Shown: positions 12,488 to 24,560 of the stretch, piece by piece
Layout: each line of letters starts with the position of its first letter
Numbering within the stretch: the stretch's first letter is position 1
Assembly (NCBI GenBank): GCA_023653785.1
Contig: JAMKCH010057147.1
Location: 1-64,000 of the forward strand
DNA length: 64,000 bases
Reading direction: 5' to 3'
Origin: Ophioderma brevispina
Lineage: Eukaryota; Echinodermata; Ophiuroidea; Amphilepidida; Ophiodermatidae
The notes under the pieces: model-generated
Seen by the model: only the letters and a program-made list of their open reading frames with translations
Told to the model about the DNA's origin: nothing
Database searches by the model: none
Translations under genes and position numbers: made by a program

Positions 12488-13220
12488 TGTTATGACGTCT
12501 CATGGACGCCTAAGGTCAGAAATACCTTTCAAACACAAATAAATGAGCCTTGTGCACAAGTGATCTGAATTTTATATAATATTACAGATTTTAATGATTT
12601 GTAATTGGTTCAAGAATTTGGTATGTCCAAAACATCATTATATATATAGTAAAGTTACACAATCACACAATATGTTAATACTTATTGTCCTCAAGAATGT
12701 CCAGTAATGTCCACAAGAAGCGTTGCAGTTCAAGTCTGTGTCCTCACAGCGAAGGGACTCCAAAATGAAGCATGCAAAGTCACGCTTAGAAATCCTCGGG
12801 TAATATCCATTGGATCTTCTCAGTCCGGAGTTAAATTTGTCCAGCAGTGCAAGACGACGAAGTTAAATTAAGTCCCTCGACGATATAAATCCCACAGTAT
12901 ATCAGTCCAAGATTATCACCACGATGTCTATCTGTCCACAATTTGGAACCTATTTTGATTCCCAACGCTTTCGGCTTCCAAGATGACGTTAATAATTACA
13001 AGCACTCTGCCACATGGAATTTAAATAAATAAATCCTGGCACCAAGTACAGGTGTGCTCTTCATTGCAGATCAAACTAGCTAGAACTTTTCTAGCTACCT
13101 ATTACTTCTAGTGATGCTGGCAGAGAGAGTCCTTCCAGTGATAGTATTTTAACTACCAATATAGATTCCCCTTTCTAACAATATCATTAACAATATTCTT
13201 ATGCATACCATAACCTTACA
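12488..13220 (+). mobile_element. LTR-like dispersed repeat (solo LTR candidate), copy 2
   Basis: Begins TGTTATGACG and ends CCTTACA, 733 bp. It is an inverted copy of 1-752. No convincing target duplication is visible (GATAG before, CAGCT after), which is unusual for a fresh LTR insertion. The two copies lie in opposite orientation about 11.7 kb apart, so they cannot be the two LTRs of one retroelement. Confidence 0.55.
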
Positions 13221-13920
13221 CAGCTGACCAATCGGATTCATCACCCGAATTACCTCAAGGATATCTAGTGAAAAAAGTAAATGTAGAATTTAAAAAATTT
13301 TGAATCTTTAAAAAAGCATAAACAAGCTTTCCTAAGTTATTTTAGCATCCTTGGGGAAATTCCCCATTTCCCCCCTAGTGGGGCAATCTAACAGCAGTAG
13401 TTTGCAAAAACAACTCTAGGGAATCCCCTTTTCCTTCTTTTATAGTCCACAAGTGGCTTTTACCGGTAGAGAAATCTCTTCTACTCAATAAAAGTGAGCA
13501 AATAATATTTAAAAGTTTAATCAGAAAAATGGAGCGCATCATACATAGATACAAAATTACGCAACCGCGAAATTCTAGTTTTAAATTCAGTGCTTCTTCA
13601 AAGCTTTCCTGTGTTTCCATAGCGTCCGAGAAGGGGCCGAGATGTTTTTCCTATTGATTTATGATACCTAGAGCAGGTATAATCACCACCACCTCTGAAT
13701 TATGAGCATGTCCCCGCAAATGGCCACTGTCATAAATTCTCTTCTATGCTCCCAGACTAACCACTCGACATTCTTATTCCAACCATTTGTTAATTTAAGT
13801 CATTTTAAAAAACACATACCTTCATTCCATTTTTAAACGGTTACATGTTTAGTCCACTTCAGGAAGTAAAAAATCTCATTTCTAGTCCGGATATCTCGTT
13901 CTAATCTCAAATAAAAGTAT
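13221..13920. other. Non-coding stretch, no gene seen
   Basis: Lies between the LTR-like repeat and the retrotransposon remnants. A short AAGGATATCTAGTGAA match near 13257 resembles part of the TTAA element family seen at 61221-61534. Otherwise nothing is recognised. Confidence 0.35.
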
Positions 13921-14059
13921 AATGGCAGCCATTTTGATAAAACAATGGTGGCCCATTTTGAATGGGCATTTCCGTACTAATCTGGAGCTTTTTCTTTCTG
14001 GAAACATACCTAATTGCGCTCAGAAGGACACCTCCCTTCAAGGTGACATGTATATGGTC

Positions 14060-15010
14060 GATTCCAACGAAGTGTACACTGAATGTCCAGAACCCATAAT
14101 AATATGCCTGCACTGCCATACAGGGCAGGCATACGCCTGGCACATGAAGAGCCAGCAAGTGCCGTCTACCTTAGGGTATGTGGGTGAGCACCCCATAGTG
14201 GATGAACATACTTTACTCTTCGTCTTCTTGAATGTGGGCCTTATAAGGGATATTGCGGTCCAAGTGGAACTCCTAGGTAGACAGGATTATACAGTGCTCC
14301 AAGCGTGTTCCAGACCAGTTTACTTTAAGGTGACTCTTGCTCCCACAGTTGCGTAGATAGAAACACGCACCTGTGTCTTGGATTGGATTTGCACGTATGT
14401 GGTTTTCCTATAAGGATGAGTTCATCCAAACCTTTTGAGAGTCCTCTTCGACAAACTGTGAAGTCGCATCTTGTACGCTAATTCCAAGATCGTCCTGCAA
14501 TAAAACGACAGGTGTCTGCACTCCCAGGTCTTTGTTCTGTTTGGTATAGATGTTGAACAGGAGCGCGTGCGAGCACGCTCCTTGATGTAGTCCAATCTTG
14601 AGCTACGCCCTCGGCTCTTCTTCGTCCAGGTTGAACAAGAAATCCTTGTTTGCAATCCTTAATGAGCTCAAGTCAAATGGAGTCCTTATTGGGTTATCCA
14701 AACCTTATGGAGTAATCATCTGTGATTAACAGTGTCATAAGCTGCTGATAATGGCGAATACGACTCCGGGTACAACCCGTTCTCGAACCTATCCCGATGT
14801 GGTTGCGTTAGGTTGAGCACTTGGCTTGTTTGTTGATTGCTTGGCCGAAAAAGCATGCTTGTTCTGGTATGAGGTGTTCGTGATATTGGTCTACATCTCT
14901 CAGAATTATATGGATCTTTCAAAGGCTTTAGGAGTGCCATAACCTTGTGCTTTCCTCCGGATCTTTGTGAACCTGTGGGAAATGAGGCAGTAGTTGTAGA
15001 CTTCAAGAAG
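14060..15010 (-). pseudogene. Degenerate non-LTR retrotransposon B, reverse-transcriptase region
   Basis: Read on the minus strand, frames broken by several indels give the series ALLKPLKDPYN and CRPIS (about 14890-14945), QVLNLTQ (about 14800-14825), LSAAYDTVNH (about 14720-14750), GLHQGACS to LLFNIYT (about 14540-14600), a damaged ADDLGIS (about 14480-14510) and, after further shifts, KTKSKVC and AYACPVW (about 14115-14220). This is the usual order of finger, palm and thumb motifs in Jockey/CR1-group LINE reverse transcriptases. No open frame survives over 100 codons. Similar sequence may continue to about 13920 but I cannot follow it. The clade call is approximate. Confidence 0.75.
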
Positions 15011-15049
15011 CCACTCTTTGCTACTGGGCCGATTTTTCTGCTGCTCAGT

Positions 15050-16810
15050 TGTTGTCAACGCCTACTGCTTTTCCTGATGAAGTTTAACAATAGTTTTCCA
15101 GTTCGTCCCCGTTGAAGGGGAGAGTGAAGCCAGGTTCGCCACTATACCCTTTGGTCCGGTTTGATCTTGGGCATGGTCAACGGTCCAACATTGACGTCTG
15201 ATACTACTTGGTCAATCGCACGATGACAGTGACCGGCAAGTCGTTGCACCGGCTTGGCACAGAAGATTAAATTGAGGGATATCGCCATATATGTGTGCTT
15301 TGGTCGTGTGTTCACGCCAGATATGTTTTTGTACTCGCATAAGAAGCTTGGTGTAGTCCATCCATCTATCCTCTAGCTCTCTCTTCATGGTCCAGGTCTC
15401 CGATCCAATAACCGGATACTCTCTACCCAGCTCTAAAGAGTTTCAGCTTGGTTGAATTGGAGATACCAGATTGCCCATAAGGGTGTAGTTATTGTCGGCA
15501 TTCCACGCTTGTCCTTTGCGAGACCAGGAAGTCTGTTCTTCCTGGCGCAATAGGACCCTAGATACTTGATATTACCATCTGTAGTGCAGATAGGTTGATT
15601 ATCTTCCTCATTGATGACGGTCATATATTCCGTCTTCTTGGCAATTTAGATGTAGGCCGACTTTGTCTGCATCATTCTCGAGTGCTGTTAGTAAATCTTG
15701 TGCACCACATTTCAGATCAGCTGTTAGAGTAGATCATCTGCATCGTCAAGGTCTGTGAGATACTTACTTTGGTGACGTCTATAAAGCTTGGGTTTGATGG
15801 TGAGTCACTTGTCGTTCATGATGTCAAGACTCTGCTGAGGATGTAATCAACCACGATAAAAAGAGATAAGAGGATAGGGAGCAAGGGAGTATAACTTGGA
15901 AGGATCCAGTAGTTGGTAGGAACGCCTTTGTGGGTTCCTTCCATGGTCTGCACAAAGCTATATGGGTTGTATACATGATGGCAATTGCCTGACCGTCTAA
16001 TGGGACCGTAGTGGCGAGAATATTGAGGCAATACCATCCCTGTACACTGTCAAAAGCATTGGAGAGGAATGAACTGGCTTGCCAAGTAGAGAACTAAAGT
16101 GTTGAAACTAGGGTCAAGACGCTCTCAGTTGTTTAACCTTTGATTCTTTTAGGTGGGTTGATAGCCTTCTTATCCAGTCAGTTACCTCTGGAACTCCCAG
16201 GCAACGCTGGTTGTTTCAAGATGACGGTGTCAAGGCCTCATATCAAGTCCCACGGTGTAAGAATCATCAAGTGCAGCCGTAGCAGCATCACGATATGCTT
16301 GGAGCTTCTGGGGATTTAGTACAGTGGCTTCTTGCCTGCAGACTTCAGTTTTTCTCTGGCTTTGCCGACTTGGTACAGAAGATATGGAGGAAAACTGTAC
16401 TGGTGGCAGTAGTGCTTGTGGGGACTGTAACAGCAAATGACTGTTTTTCTGATTACCCGTCAGTGTAAGCTTCAAGATGCGCTCATTAAAGTGACAAGGT
16501 TGGCGAAAAAGAAACCCCACACCTCTGGTTAGATGCATTCTCTTGTTCTTCCTGACAAAGGCTGCTAAGAAGTGCATTTAGCCGGGAATTCTCTGTAGTA
16601 GAGGGTACTGTGCACCGTGCGGTTCTCTTGTATGCAGATGACATCAATATCCTACAGTTGGGCGTCATGTACGAGGTCTTCTTTCTTGGCTGTGTTGATA
16701 GGTCTGGACATTAAAGGTGTGATGATGAAAATGTTTGCGTCTAACAAAGTTGTCCCTGCCTCTTTGTCAATACAGGTTGGACCGTCAGTAGTTTAGGACC
16801 ATCCATCATT
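15050..16810 (-). pseudogene. Degenerate non-LTR retrotransposon A, endonuclease plus reverse transcriptase
   Basis: On the minus strand the order is an apurinic-type endonuclease start with DIDVICIQEN (about 16624-16650), a linker, NAFDSV (about 16040-16060, usual form KAFDSV), LLSLFIVVDYIL (about 15840-15900), a damaged catalytic motif reading DLDDADDL where YADD is expected (about 15730-15758), KYLGSY (about 15555-15575), and a C-terminal stretch with IWREHTTKAHIYGDIP (about 15272-15330). Many stops and shifts. It lies directly upstream of remnant B in the same orientation, but is a separate element because its reverse transcriptase is already complete in order. The C-terminal pattern resembles RTE-like or related LINEs; clade uncertain. 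Confidence 0.75.
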
Positions 16811-18180
16811 GTATTGGTATAGCCCAATGTTGACTAGGAGGCACAAACTTCAAATCCGGGCCTTACCCTGGTGCTACGTTGTAAACCCAGTCATCTTGTC
16901 AATTAGCTCAATAGTAGCTGGGATTCGCAAGGTCTCCAGCACCCTTTTCTGTTGGGGAAGGTCCTTTGTCTTTCACGGTGACACTCTGCAAGGCAGCAGG
17001 TGCCTTTTCTGTCAGGGATGGTTCCTTAGCCTTCTTCACACACACGAACCAACCTACAAGGCAGCAGGTACTATTTCACCATAGTTGGGGTGACCTAAAT
17101 ACCTATGGTCCTACTTAACTCAATAAAAAGGAGATAAAGGACAGAGAGAAGGCGTAGTCACAGCACCAGTTGGCACCCACACTGTTTTTACATGACAAAA
17201 GAGAGGTGGAGGATGCCGTCTCCATTGTGGGAAAAGTCCTGAGACAACCTCCCCCATCTCCTGATGTCCATGTGGGGTTGCACCTTCACCGCCATACTAG
17301 GGATCTGTGTCATGTACCTCAGATAGGCATCACTAATTGAGTCGTGATTATCTCGACGATCAGGCGCCTCTAAATCCTACATTCAGATCAGAAACCTAGT
17401 ATCCCAGACAAGCCATAAAGTCACCCTGCCAAACCAACCTGATTGGCTCATCTGTCGAGCCAACCATATTGATTCCCTAATCTAAGCCACTGGGTGCGAA
17501 AGGACTGTCTAGAGATATAAGGAGTAAATTAGGTAGAAGTAGGATTAGAAATCCCACTGGGGAAATCCAGCACAAGCATGTCGAGGTGCAGGCACGTAAC
17601 AGGTTTTCATAAGGTGTATTAAAGGTGCTGGCAAAGGTAATTTTAAGCTCCCCGGTACTAGATCTGTGCCTACCTTTATACCAGAGGGGGTTTGACATCC
17701 AATCCCATGATTGCACAGCAATGTCCCTTATACCGTCCTGTCCTAAAACATGTCAGTAGTATATAAAAGTTGTTCCAAAAGTTTAAGAACCACAAGACAT
17801 TTCATATCATGCAAAAAATTCCCTAAAGTACTAACACTTTGATGTGCTTAAAATGAGCGTTAAAGTCAGGGGTTTTTATGTGTTAAGAATAGGATTTTAT
17901 GTGGTCACATGACCCTACTGAGGTGAAATTTCCCAAAACTGGTGTATGTGGGAATGACTCAAAACACCATCGGCTTTAATCCATTAAGTATGTTATTGTT
18001 TAATTACAGATTTAAATTCAAATTTAAGTTAAACATTTACATTTACATCCACAAAATATAGTTCCAGGTCAAAAATGTCCCTGTATTCAGAGGCAATTGT
18101 AAAAAATTTTTTTGGTATTCAATATGTCAATAGGGAATAAGCGATTTCGAAATGCAGGCACTGCTTGCGCTACAATAAGG
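16811..18180. other. Unassigned, possibly 5' part of LINE A
   Basis: The GC-richer stretch 16811-17740 adjoins the endonuclease start of LINE A on its upstream side and includes a short direct repeat with the core CAGCAGGT (near 16993 and 17062). It may hold decayed ORF1 or 5' untranslated sequence, but no motif confirms this. From 17750 the sequence returns to AT-rich non-coding. Confidence 0.35.
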
Positions 18181-18191
18181 AAAACACACAA

Positions 18192-18284
18192 TGTTCATAT
18201 CCCGATTGACCTCGGTATCCCATCCCAGAATCCTTGAATTTAATTGTGCTGAGATGGGTCACGGACGTCAATGGGGATATGAAC
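18192..18284. repeat. Short palindromic hairpin (GTTCATATCCC arms)
   Basis: The left arm GTTCATATCCCGATTGACCT and the right arm GGTCACGGACGTCAATGGG plus GATATGAAC are inverted copies of about 40 bp with a loop of about 15 bp. Confidence 0.6.
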
Positions 18285-18619
18285 AACAATAGTGCCCGAA
18301 TTATCGAACTCACGTATTCAAATGTCAAAACAATTGAAAAGGACAGGACAAAATGTCCACTTGTAAAGATCAATATCACAACAAGTAGAACAATTGTCCA
18401 CTTGAAAAGATCAAAATCACAACAGGTAAATCAAATTAATGTCTATAGTGAAGTCAAATGTCACAGTCCACACAATGGAAATCGTTATGTAATCCTGTGC
18501 TCATCAGCGCATATCCTTTCCCCTGGGTAATTTTAAATGTTACATTGGCAACGCATATGTCATTTGGCAGGGAAATAGTGCAGGCAATTTAAATATAATA
18601 ACGGTTTGACCTCAAAATA

Positions 18620-19350
18620 ATTGCAACAGAAACAATTATGGTGAAAGAATAGCATACCAAAAGCCTAGAAATATAGGTAGCGGGGAACGTGCACTTGCAG
18701 GGAGGCAAAGTTTGTACGGGGGAAATATAAAGTAGGTGTAATTGTACCAAAATCTATACCAAAATTTTGGCCATAGCCTAAGGATTAAAAAAGGTATAAT
18801 TTTCCCTATCTGTGCCCTGCTGTGGGTTATAGTTTAATAGTTATAGGGCAATAAAGGTTCAACGTCATCCTGGGGTATTTTAGAACGCTCCGATTCTTTT
18901 CAAAATAGACCCAAGTTCTTCATATAGTCGTAAAGGACCAGAAAATATAATACTCACACTCATTTCACCATTTGGTCAATCAAAGGTCAAAATGTAACAA
19001 TGATCTTCATATCCTATAGAGTCATTAATACGTGAACTTACCATCTAATTTACATACTTAAATGTCAAATACAGAGCAAATATACATTTTCTGTAATAGA
19101 ATATGACCAGACAAACAATTTGAGACTACAGAATTACCCAGGATGACCTTGAACCTTTATGCGCTTAGATTCCTGAAACCGTAGATATGGCAAACTATAC
19201 TCGTTTTAATCCTCATGATTAGATGAATAAGTTGGAATTAAAAACAATAATTAGACTTGTTTTAATTTTGACCCCTGCACAAAACTTTCCACCCTCCCGA
19301 TTTTTTCCGTGTTTCTAGGCTTTTGACACATTATTCTGTGACAATAAGTA
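18620..19350. mobile_element. Foldback element (CCAAAAGCCTAGAAA arms)
   Basis: CCAAAAGCCTAGAAA near 18658 returns as TTTCTAGGCTTTTG near 19310, with matching flanks further out. Further in, AAAGGTTCAACGTCATCCTGG near 18855 returns inverted near 19135-19160. Arms are about 300 bp with an internal spacer of about 150 bp. No coding sequence. Confidence 0.6.
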
Positions 19351-19763
19351 ATTATGCTTGGGAAAACAACTTTTTGCACTAAAACACCTCAAACATGCCT
19401 TACCAGAGAAAATCAGATGCTGACAAGGCGCGTTTCTATGACGCATTTAAGCAGGGGGAGGACTGCTTCGAGGTAGCCATGCTTCTGGGCATAAACAAAC
19501 GAATCAAATAAACGAAAAGAAGGTTATTCAGTGCTTTTTCAGCAACCATATAACTTGTGTAATAGTTTGTTGCTGTAAGGAAAACGTTCTCGTCATCTTT
19601 ATGAAACTTTTATTTATGGCAGCCAAACGCTTGTTCCTGACAATCATAAAGTTTATAAAATATTGGTTTGAGTGGCGCAAGTAGGAACTGCTTTTAACTG
19701 TGAGAATTGAAATCACTAGTAAACATTTAATTTCACTAATGGGAAATTATGTGAGCTAATAAT

Positions 19764-20014
19764 CCCGGGGGCACTTGTATTCAAAGGTGGATATGATTCG
19801 TGAACAAGAAAACGCGTAAAAAGGGTATCTTTTTCCAACAGGCGATGTACGCGCGTACATTGATTAGGGTGTCAAAAAATATGGAAAAAAGGGTATGTTT
19901 TTTCGTAACCCTGAAATTGTGATGTTTTTTAGTCGGTGGAAATACTTGTTTATGGTGCATTTCGGAAGTCCATGTTCACGCATATCCACCTTTGAATACA
20001 ACTCCCCCCCCCGG
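19764..20014. mobile_element. Miniature transposon with 9-bp target duplication GCTAATAAT
   Basis: A 251-bp element begins CCCGGGGGCACTTGTATTC and ends with GAATACAACT plus a C-run and GG. GCTAATAAT occurs exactly at 19755-19763 and 20015-20023. Terminal inverted repeats extend inward through AAGGTGGATATG and CGTGAAC. A 9-bp duplication fits Mutator-like or Merlin-like transposons; no transposase is present to decide. Confidence 0.8.
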
Positions 20015-20711
20015 GCTAATAATGGACATTTGAACTGCCTTATGTTGATATTTGGTATGTGCTAATCAAACATAACATTTGAACTGCCTTTGAAGACGAA
20101 TGGTTTAAAATAGTGGACATTTGACTTGGAAAACCTGTAGCACAAAGATATTGCGACATGCAGGCTAAAACTTTTATTAGACAATACAACGGTTTTAAAG
20201 AAAAACAGTTTTCAATAAGATTTTATCATTCATTCGCATATTGTAAAGATCAACCCAACCGGCACACTGAAAGTTAGACATTCAAATATGCCCTTTTATT
20301 ACACCACCGAATAATACAGGGATTTCTTTGTTTTCTGTTATTGATGAATAATCCTTGTTAATACTTTCTGAATTTCCTGAAGCAATATCCCTCTTTTAAT
20401 CAAATACTGTAACTACGTCCAATAATGATTTAAGTAACATATACACAATAATTATGTCGTGTTATCAATTATAGAAATGACCGAAGAATTTGGATAGGAG
20501 TGTATCCCCTTTTCCCTTATAGTTAATTCCGTTACTACTAACAATCGACATTTACACTACCCAATAGTCTGCAGTTTCACATGATGGCTTCCCCCATCCA
20601 TCGTGATTAAGTAATTTATACAGTAACACTATCAATTCGTTAATCTTCCATTTGCTAAAATCAGCTCATTACAATTGCATTCAATGTATACACATAACCA
20701 TTAACAACTTA

Positions 20712-20916
20712 CGACCTTTAGAAAACCGGGAGCTTATGCAGATGCGGTGATGCGTGAGCGCGCCCATGCCCTTTCCCATCGCTGTTCATGATGTGACCGA
20801 TATCGATCGATGGACTTTAATTCCTGTGGTCACATTTCCGACACAGCTGGGCATGGGCGCGCTCACGGCATCACCGGCATCACTGCATCTGCAAAAGCCC
20901 GGTTTTCTAAAGGTCG
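20712..20916. mobile_element. Palindromic miniature transposon, TA-flanked
   Basis: The 205-bp element has arms starting CGACCTTTAGAAAACCGG and continuing through TGCAGATGC and GAGCGCGCCCATGCC. The arms are nearly complete inverted copies with a loop of about 70 bp. TA sits on both sides (20710-20711 and 20917-20918). It is GC-richer than its surroundings. Confidence 0.75.
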
Positions 20917-20929
20917 TATTAAGCACAGT

Positions 20930-22830
20930 CCTAACATTATACAATACGATTGTGTTTTTTCATTTCATTTTTATTTGGAATAAAGCCTTTGCAATAACAG
21001 ATCTTCACAAAATTAGAATCGCGGTACAGTGTTCGGAATAGTGGGACCTTTTACATCCTTTTTGATAGCAGCCCTTCAAATAAGGCAATAGATATCCCTC
21101 GGAATATGTGGCGGTCCTAACTGTTAATGTATTACTTTGTGTGCGTTTATCAAAATTTTGTGCCACTCTCTTCAATTCATAAAAAGACTCCCGGAAGTTC
21201 CCGTATTTGTGTCTAAGTATATGTAGCCCAATGCAAATACTACAGCAAGCCTTTAAAATTCGTTTGCAGTTTAGTCCGATAACGGAGATAGAATCGTATT
21301 CAATACTTATACATTTTCAACAGCTTGTAGTACTCCATACAAAAGGCCAAAAATAATCGTAATTAATCATGTGCGGTTATACCATTTGGGAAAATGTGCG
21401 CTATAACGCGTTTAAGACAATACCATCCAGTCATTGGAATATGGCAGTATTTAAAAAAAACCAGTACCAAGCAAAATAAACAAATTATTAAGAAGACGTA
21501 CGTCGAGAGATTGGCAATTCAACACGGATCGCTTTCACAAGGCTAGATTGCGTATCCAGTGGCCCACTATGCTGAGGATTTAGTGACAAAGGCCTATCAA
21601 GCTTCGTGAACTACGTATTCCAAGATATCGATTAAAACACGCTGTCCGGCAGATGTCAACTTGATAGAATCACGACTTTTTTTCCCCGCTAATAGTATCC
21701 AAACAAATATTCTCAATCTTGGTGGGTAGTACGTGGTCAGGTTCAGTGCTTGTTCAGGGAATGCTTCTTCTTTTAAATGCAATCACAATGATCGAAAAAT
21801 GAAATGTGAAAAAAAATAGTGACGCAATCCCATCCACATGGACCAATATTGATTGTCAGCTATAGCGCATCAAAACTGAGGCAATCGAGTCATGGTTGCA
21901 AAATTCCCAAGTCGTCCCGGAGACCTGCCTGAGAATCAAAATACGCTCGTAAGCACGTGAAAAGTACCAATTTACATTAATTTGGCCCAATTTATGTTAA
22001 AGTTGGTAGCAATCCTTGACCAAACAGAACTACTTTTTTTTTTTTTTCCATTTCGCTTCGATATTCGAGGACGAGCAAGCGGAGCAATTTCCCCTTCCTT
22101 CCCCAGCCAATCTTCATAATCAGCAGAGAACCGAACATTTAGGAGTTGGATGAGTGGGAGTTGTGCTGAGTGCATCTTGCTCACCTATTTTAAACAACTA
22201 AAAGTTTGTAGCGATATAATCCCTATCACGTCCCCTGACGATCCCCGCAAAAAAGGGCGGTAGCATTATTTTCTTAGATCTAGCCTAGGAGCAATTTCCC
22301 TCTAACCGGAACGCCAGGTGTCCGGTCCGTGATTTTTTTTCAAAAGGTGCATTTATAAATGAAGTTAAGAGACGTTTAGGGATAGGCCTTATAAAAAACA
22401 AAACTATGATTTAAGAGGTCGAAAATGGTAGACGGTAAGCATCGGGTTGACAATAATGGCTTTTTGTTTAAATACATGCATAAAAAAGTCAAAGTGTTCG
22501 ATTTGTGCTGGTACAAGAACTAATTTAATATTGTTATTATCATTTGCATCATGAATGATAGCAGTTCATATATTCTTACCTCCTGCATAAAAGAATTAAA
22601 TGTATCGACCTCCCATTCTAAAAAAATACTTTAAAACAAACATCTTAAATTAATACTTCTACGAAGTATAATTATAACTCATTATACTTCAACTGCATTA
22701 GCTGTGTAGTGAGTCGCATGGTCGATATATCGATCACTTTCTGCTGAAACCCAACACAACATACTGCAAATCTAGTTAAAATGAAAAAGGCCCGATAGTA
22801 CTTTTACATGCATTTGCATTGTGAGGAGTG
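20930..22830. other. Intergenic, no gene seen
   Basis: Mostly AT-rich. A T-run lies at about 22034-22048. Open frames are short and unrecognised. Confidence 0.35.
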
Positions 22831-22839
22831 CCGATATCC

Positions 22840-23300
22840 CTTTCTGCTGCAGCTCAATACAATGACTGGACATTGATAGAGCTTGTGGTTTCTGTAATGC
22901 ACATATCCAAGCCGGATTTCTTCAGCAGCGGGATGACAGCTTCATGCTTGGGAGCTTGGGGAAATACACCCGAAGACAAGGGAATGTTAGCAATCCTTGT
23001 TATGAGTGGTAACAGATCGTCTAGACAGACTGGCTGCTAATAGGTCTGAGGAGCAAGACTTTATAAATCGATCCTGATTTGATGGATTTCAAGACATCCT
23101 CTTCAGATACTGTAGAAAAGTACTGAAGGTGCTTTTGGCACCACTCAGCTCAACAGACAGAGAGGCAGTAGTAGTAGTATCATGTAGATTGTTAAAGCAG
23201 CTTCTTGATCTTCTCCCGGGATCTTGTTGTGGAAAAATTATGCAAAACTGTTTTGAATATTCATGGTAGGTAGCGATTGTTCCACTCTAGGGGATGTTAA
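22840..23300 (-). pseudogene. CR1/L2-like LINE, 5' segment, inverted
   Basis: On the minus strand, frames give TVSEEDVLKSIKSGS (about 23070-23115) and then ITRIANIPLSSG followed by VFPQAPKHEAVIPLLKKSGLD (about 22910-23005). These are the N-terminal fingers of a CR1/L2-group reverse transcriptase, just before its YRPVSNL motif. The segment ends where the plus-strand segment at 23551 takes up the protein, so the two are probably one insertion with an inverted 5' part. Confidence 0.75.
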
Positions 23301-23550
23301 ATTGTTGACTTCGTAGAAAAGGTGACGTTGATCACATGTCACATGTAGTAATCTGGTTGTTATGATACTCTGTCTTGGCTTTAGCAACAAGAGAGTTGTA
23401 TATATTTAAAACACTGATCCTTGTAAGCTTCCTTGACTACTGTGAACCCAGTCTGTGAAACTCTGCGGTCCAGCCGACGTCGCGGCGCGCCGTTTTAACT
23501 TCTCACCAAGAAATGCACTGCATTATCCTTTCAAATGATCGCCTATATCC

Positions 23551-24560
23551 AATCTTCAATTTCTCGGAAAGGTGATTGAAAGAGTATGATGATCTCCATT
23601 TTCCGATGCAGTCAGTATACCGACAATTTCACAGTAGCCTACGGAGACTGCTCTGTTAAGGGTGCAGAATGACATCTTGACTCCTTGTTGACCATCAAAA
23701 TAGGCTGTTATTATAGTTTTATTGGACTTCAGTGTCGTTTTCAACACACAAGACCTGAAACAGCTCTCTTAAACGAACCCCGTCTAACTTAACGGTATGG
23801 GAATAACAGGAAAACCATTAAGTTGGTTCTCTTCCTACCAAGATGGCCGAACTCAATCAGTCAGAGATGCTTCGTCAGATCCTATGGCGGTAGATTGTTG
23901 AGTTCCACAGAGCTCCGTTACTGTACTTATTGACTTCATTTACAGGATAACATTACTGCCCATGGTGTTCAATCTGTCGTTTACACCGATGACATCCAGC
24001 TCTACCTGACTTTCCACCCTCGGCCTCACCGTCATCGGGAACGTGATGCAGCCATAAAGAAGTTTGAATGCATGTGCAGCCCCACCTCTAGGAATCCGGG
24101 CCCGCGGTCAATTTACCCATTTGCACCCCCGCCCCCAGGCCCCCGCCCCCCCCCCGACGGTACTGTTAAATGACAAGAAGACATGATCATTAGAGATTCC
24201 ATTATTCACGGGACCTTGGTGTTATCTTTGCTCATCAATAAGAATGATCAATCATGTTAACAACTTATGCAAGACTACCTGGCTCGCGATAAGGAAAATT
24301 TGACAGTTTCGACAGTACCTTGATGAAAAATCCACCATCAGATTGGTCCATGCCTTTAACATCAAGGTGGACTCCTGCAACTCCTTGCTCTATGGTCTCA
24401 CGGAAAGAGAATTAATCAAGGTTCAGCGAGTTCAAAATGAAGCTGCTCGTCTTGTCCTTAAAATCCGTCGACGAGAACATACATCACACCAGCTCTCTAC
24501 CAACTGCATTTAAAATTCTGTTTTTCACCTATAAGGTCATTCACGGCAAAAATTATCTTC
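23551..24560 (+). pseudogene. CR1/L2-like LINE, reverse transcriptase palm to thumb, sense segment
   Basis: Plus-strand frames, interrupted by indels and stops, read NLQFLGKVIERV (23551-23586), VQNDILT (23662-23682), AVIIVLLDFSVVFNT (about 23703-23747), a decayed GVPQ-type block near 23905-23930, HGVQSVVYTDDIQLYL (about 23960-24005, usual form YADD), and LLYGLTERELIKVQ to QNEAARLV (about 24385-24465). This is the standard motif order of CR1/L2 LINEs. The stretch 24076-24300 does not fit and includes a G/C-rich run, so it is probably a later insertion. Confidence 0.8.

Noticed and set aside
1..13220. Complete LTR retrotransposon with the two repeats as its LTRs
   Set aside because: The repeats are in opposite orientation and no gag or pol sequence lies between them.
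13922..14356. 144-codon plus-strand open frame as a gene
   Set aside because: The opposite strand carries degenerate LINE reverse-transcriptase motifs over most of it, so the plus frame is a shadow.
16621..16655. Plus-strand LYADDINI as a reverse-transcriptase active site
   Set aside because: The surrounding plus frame has no other motifs, while the minus strand reads DIDVICIQEN, which fits the endonuclease of LINE A and its downstream order.
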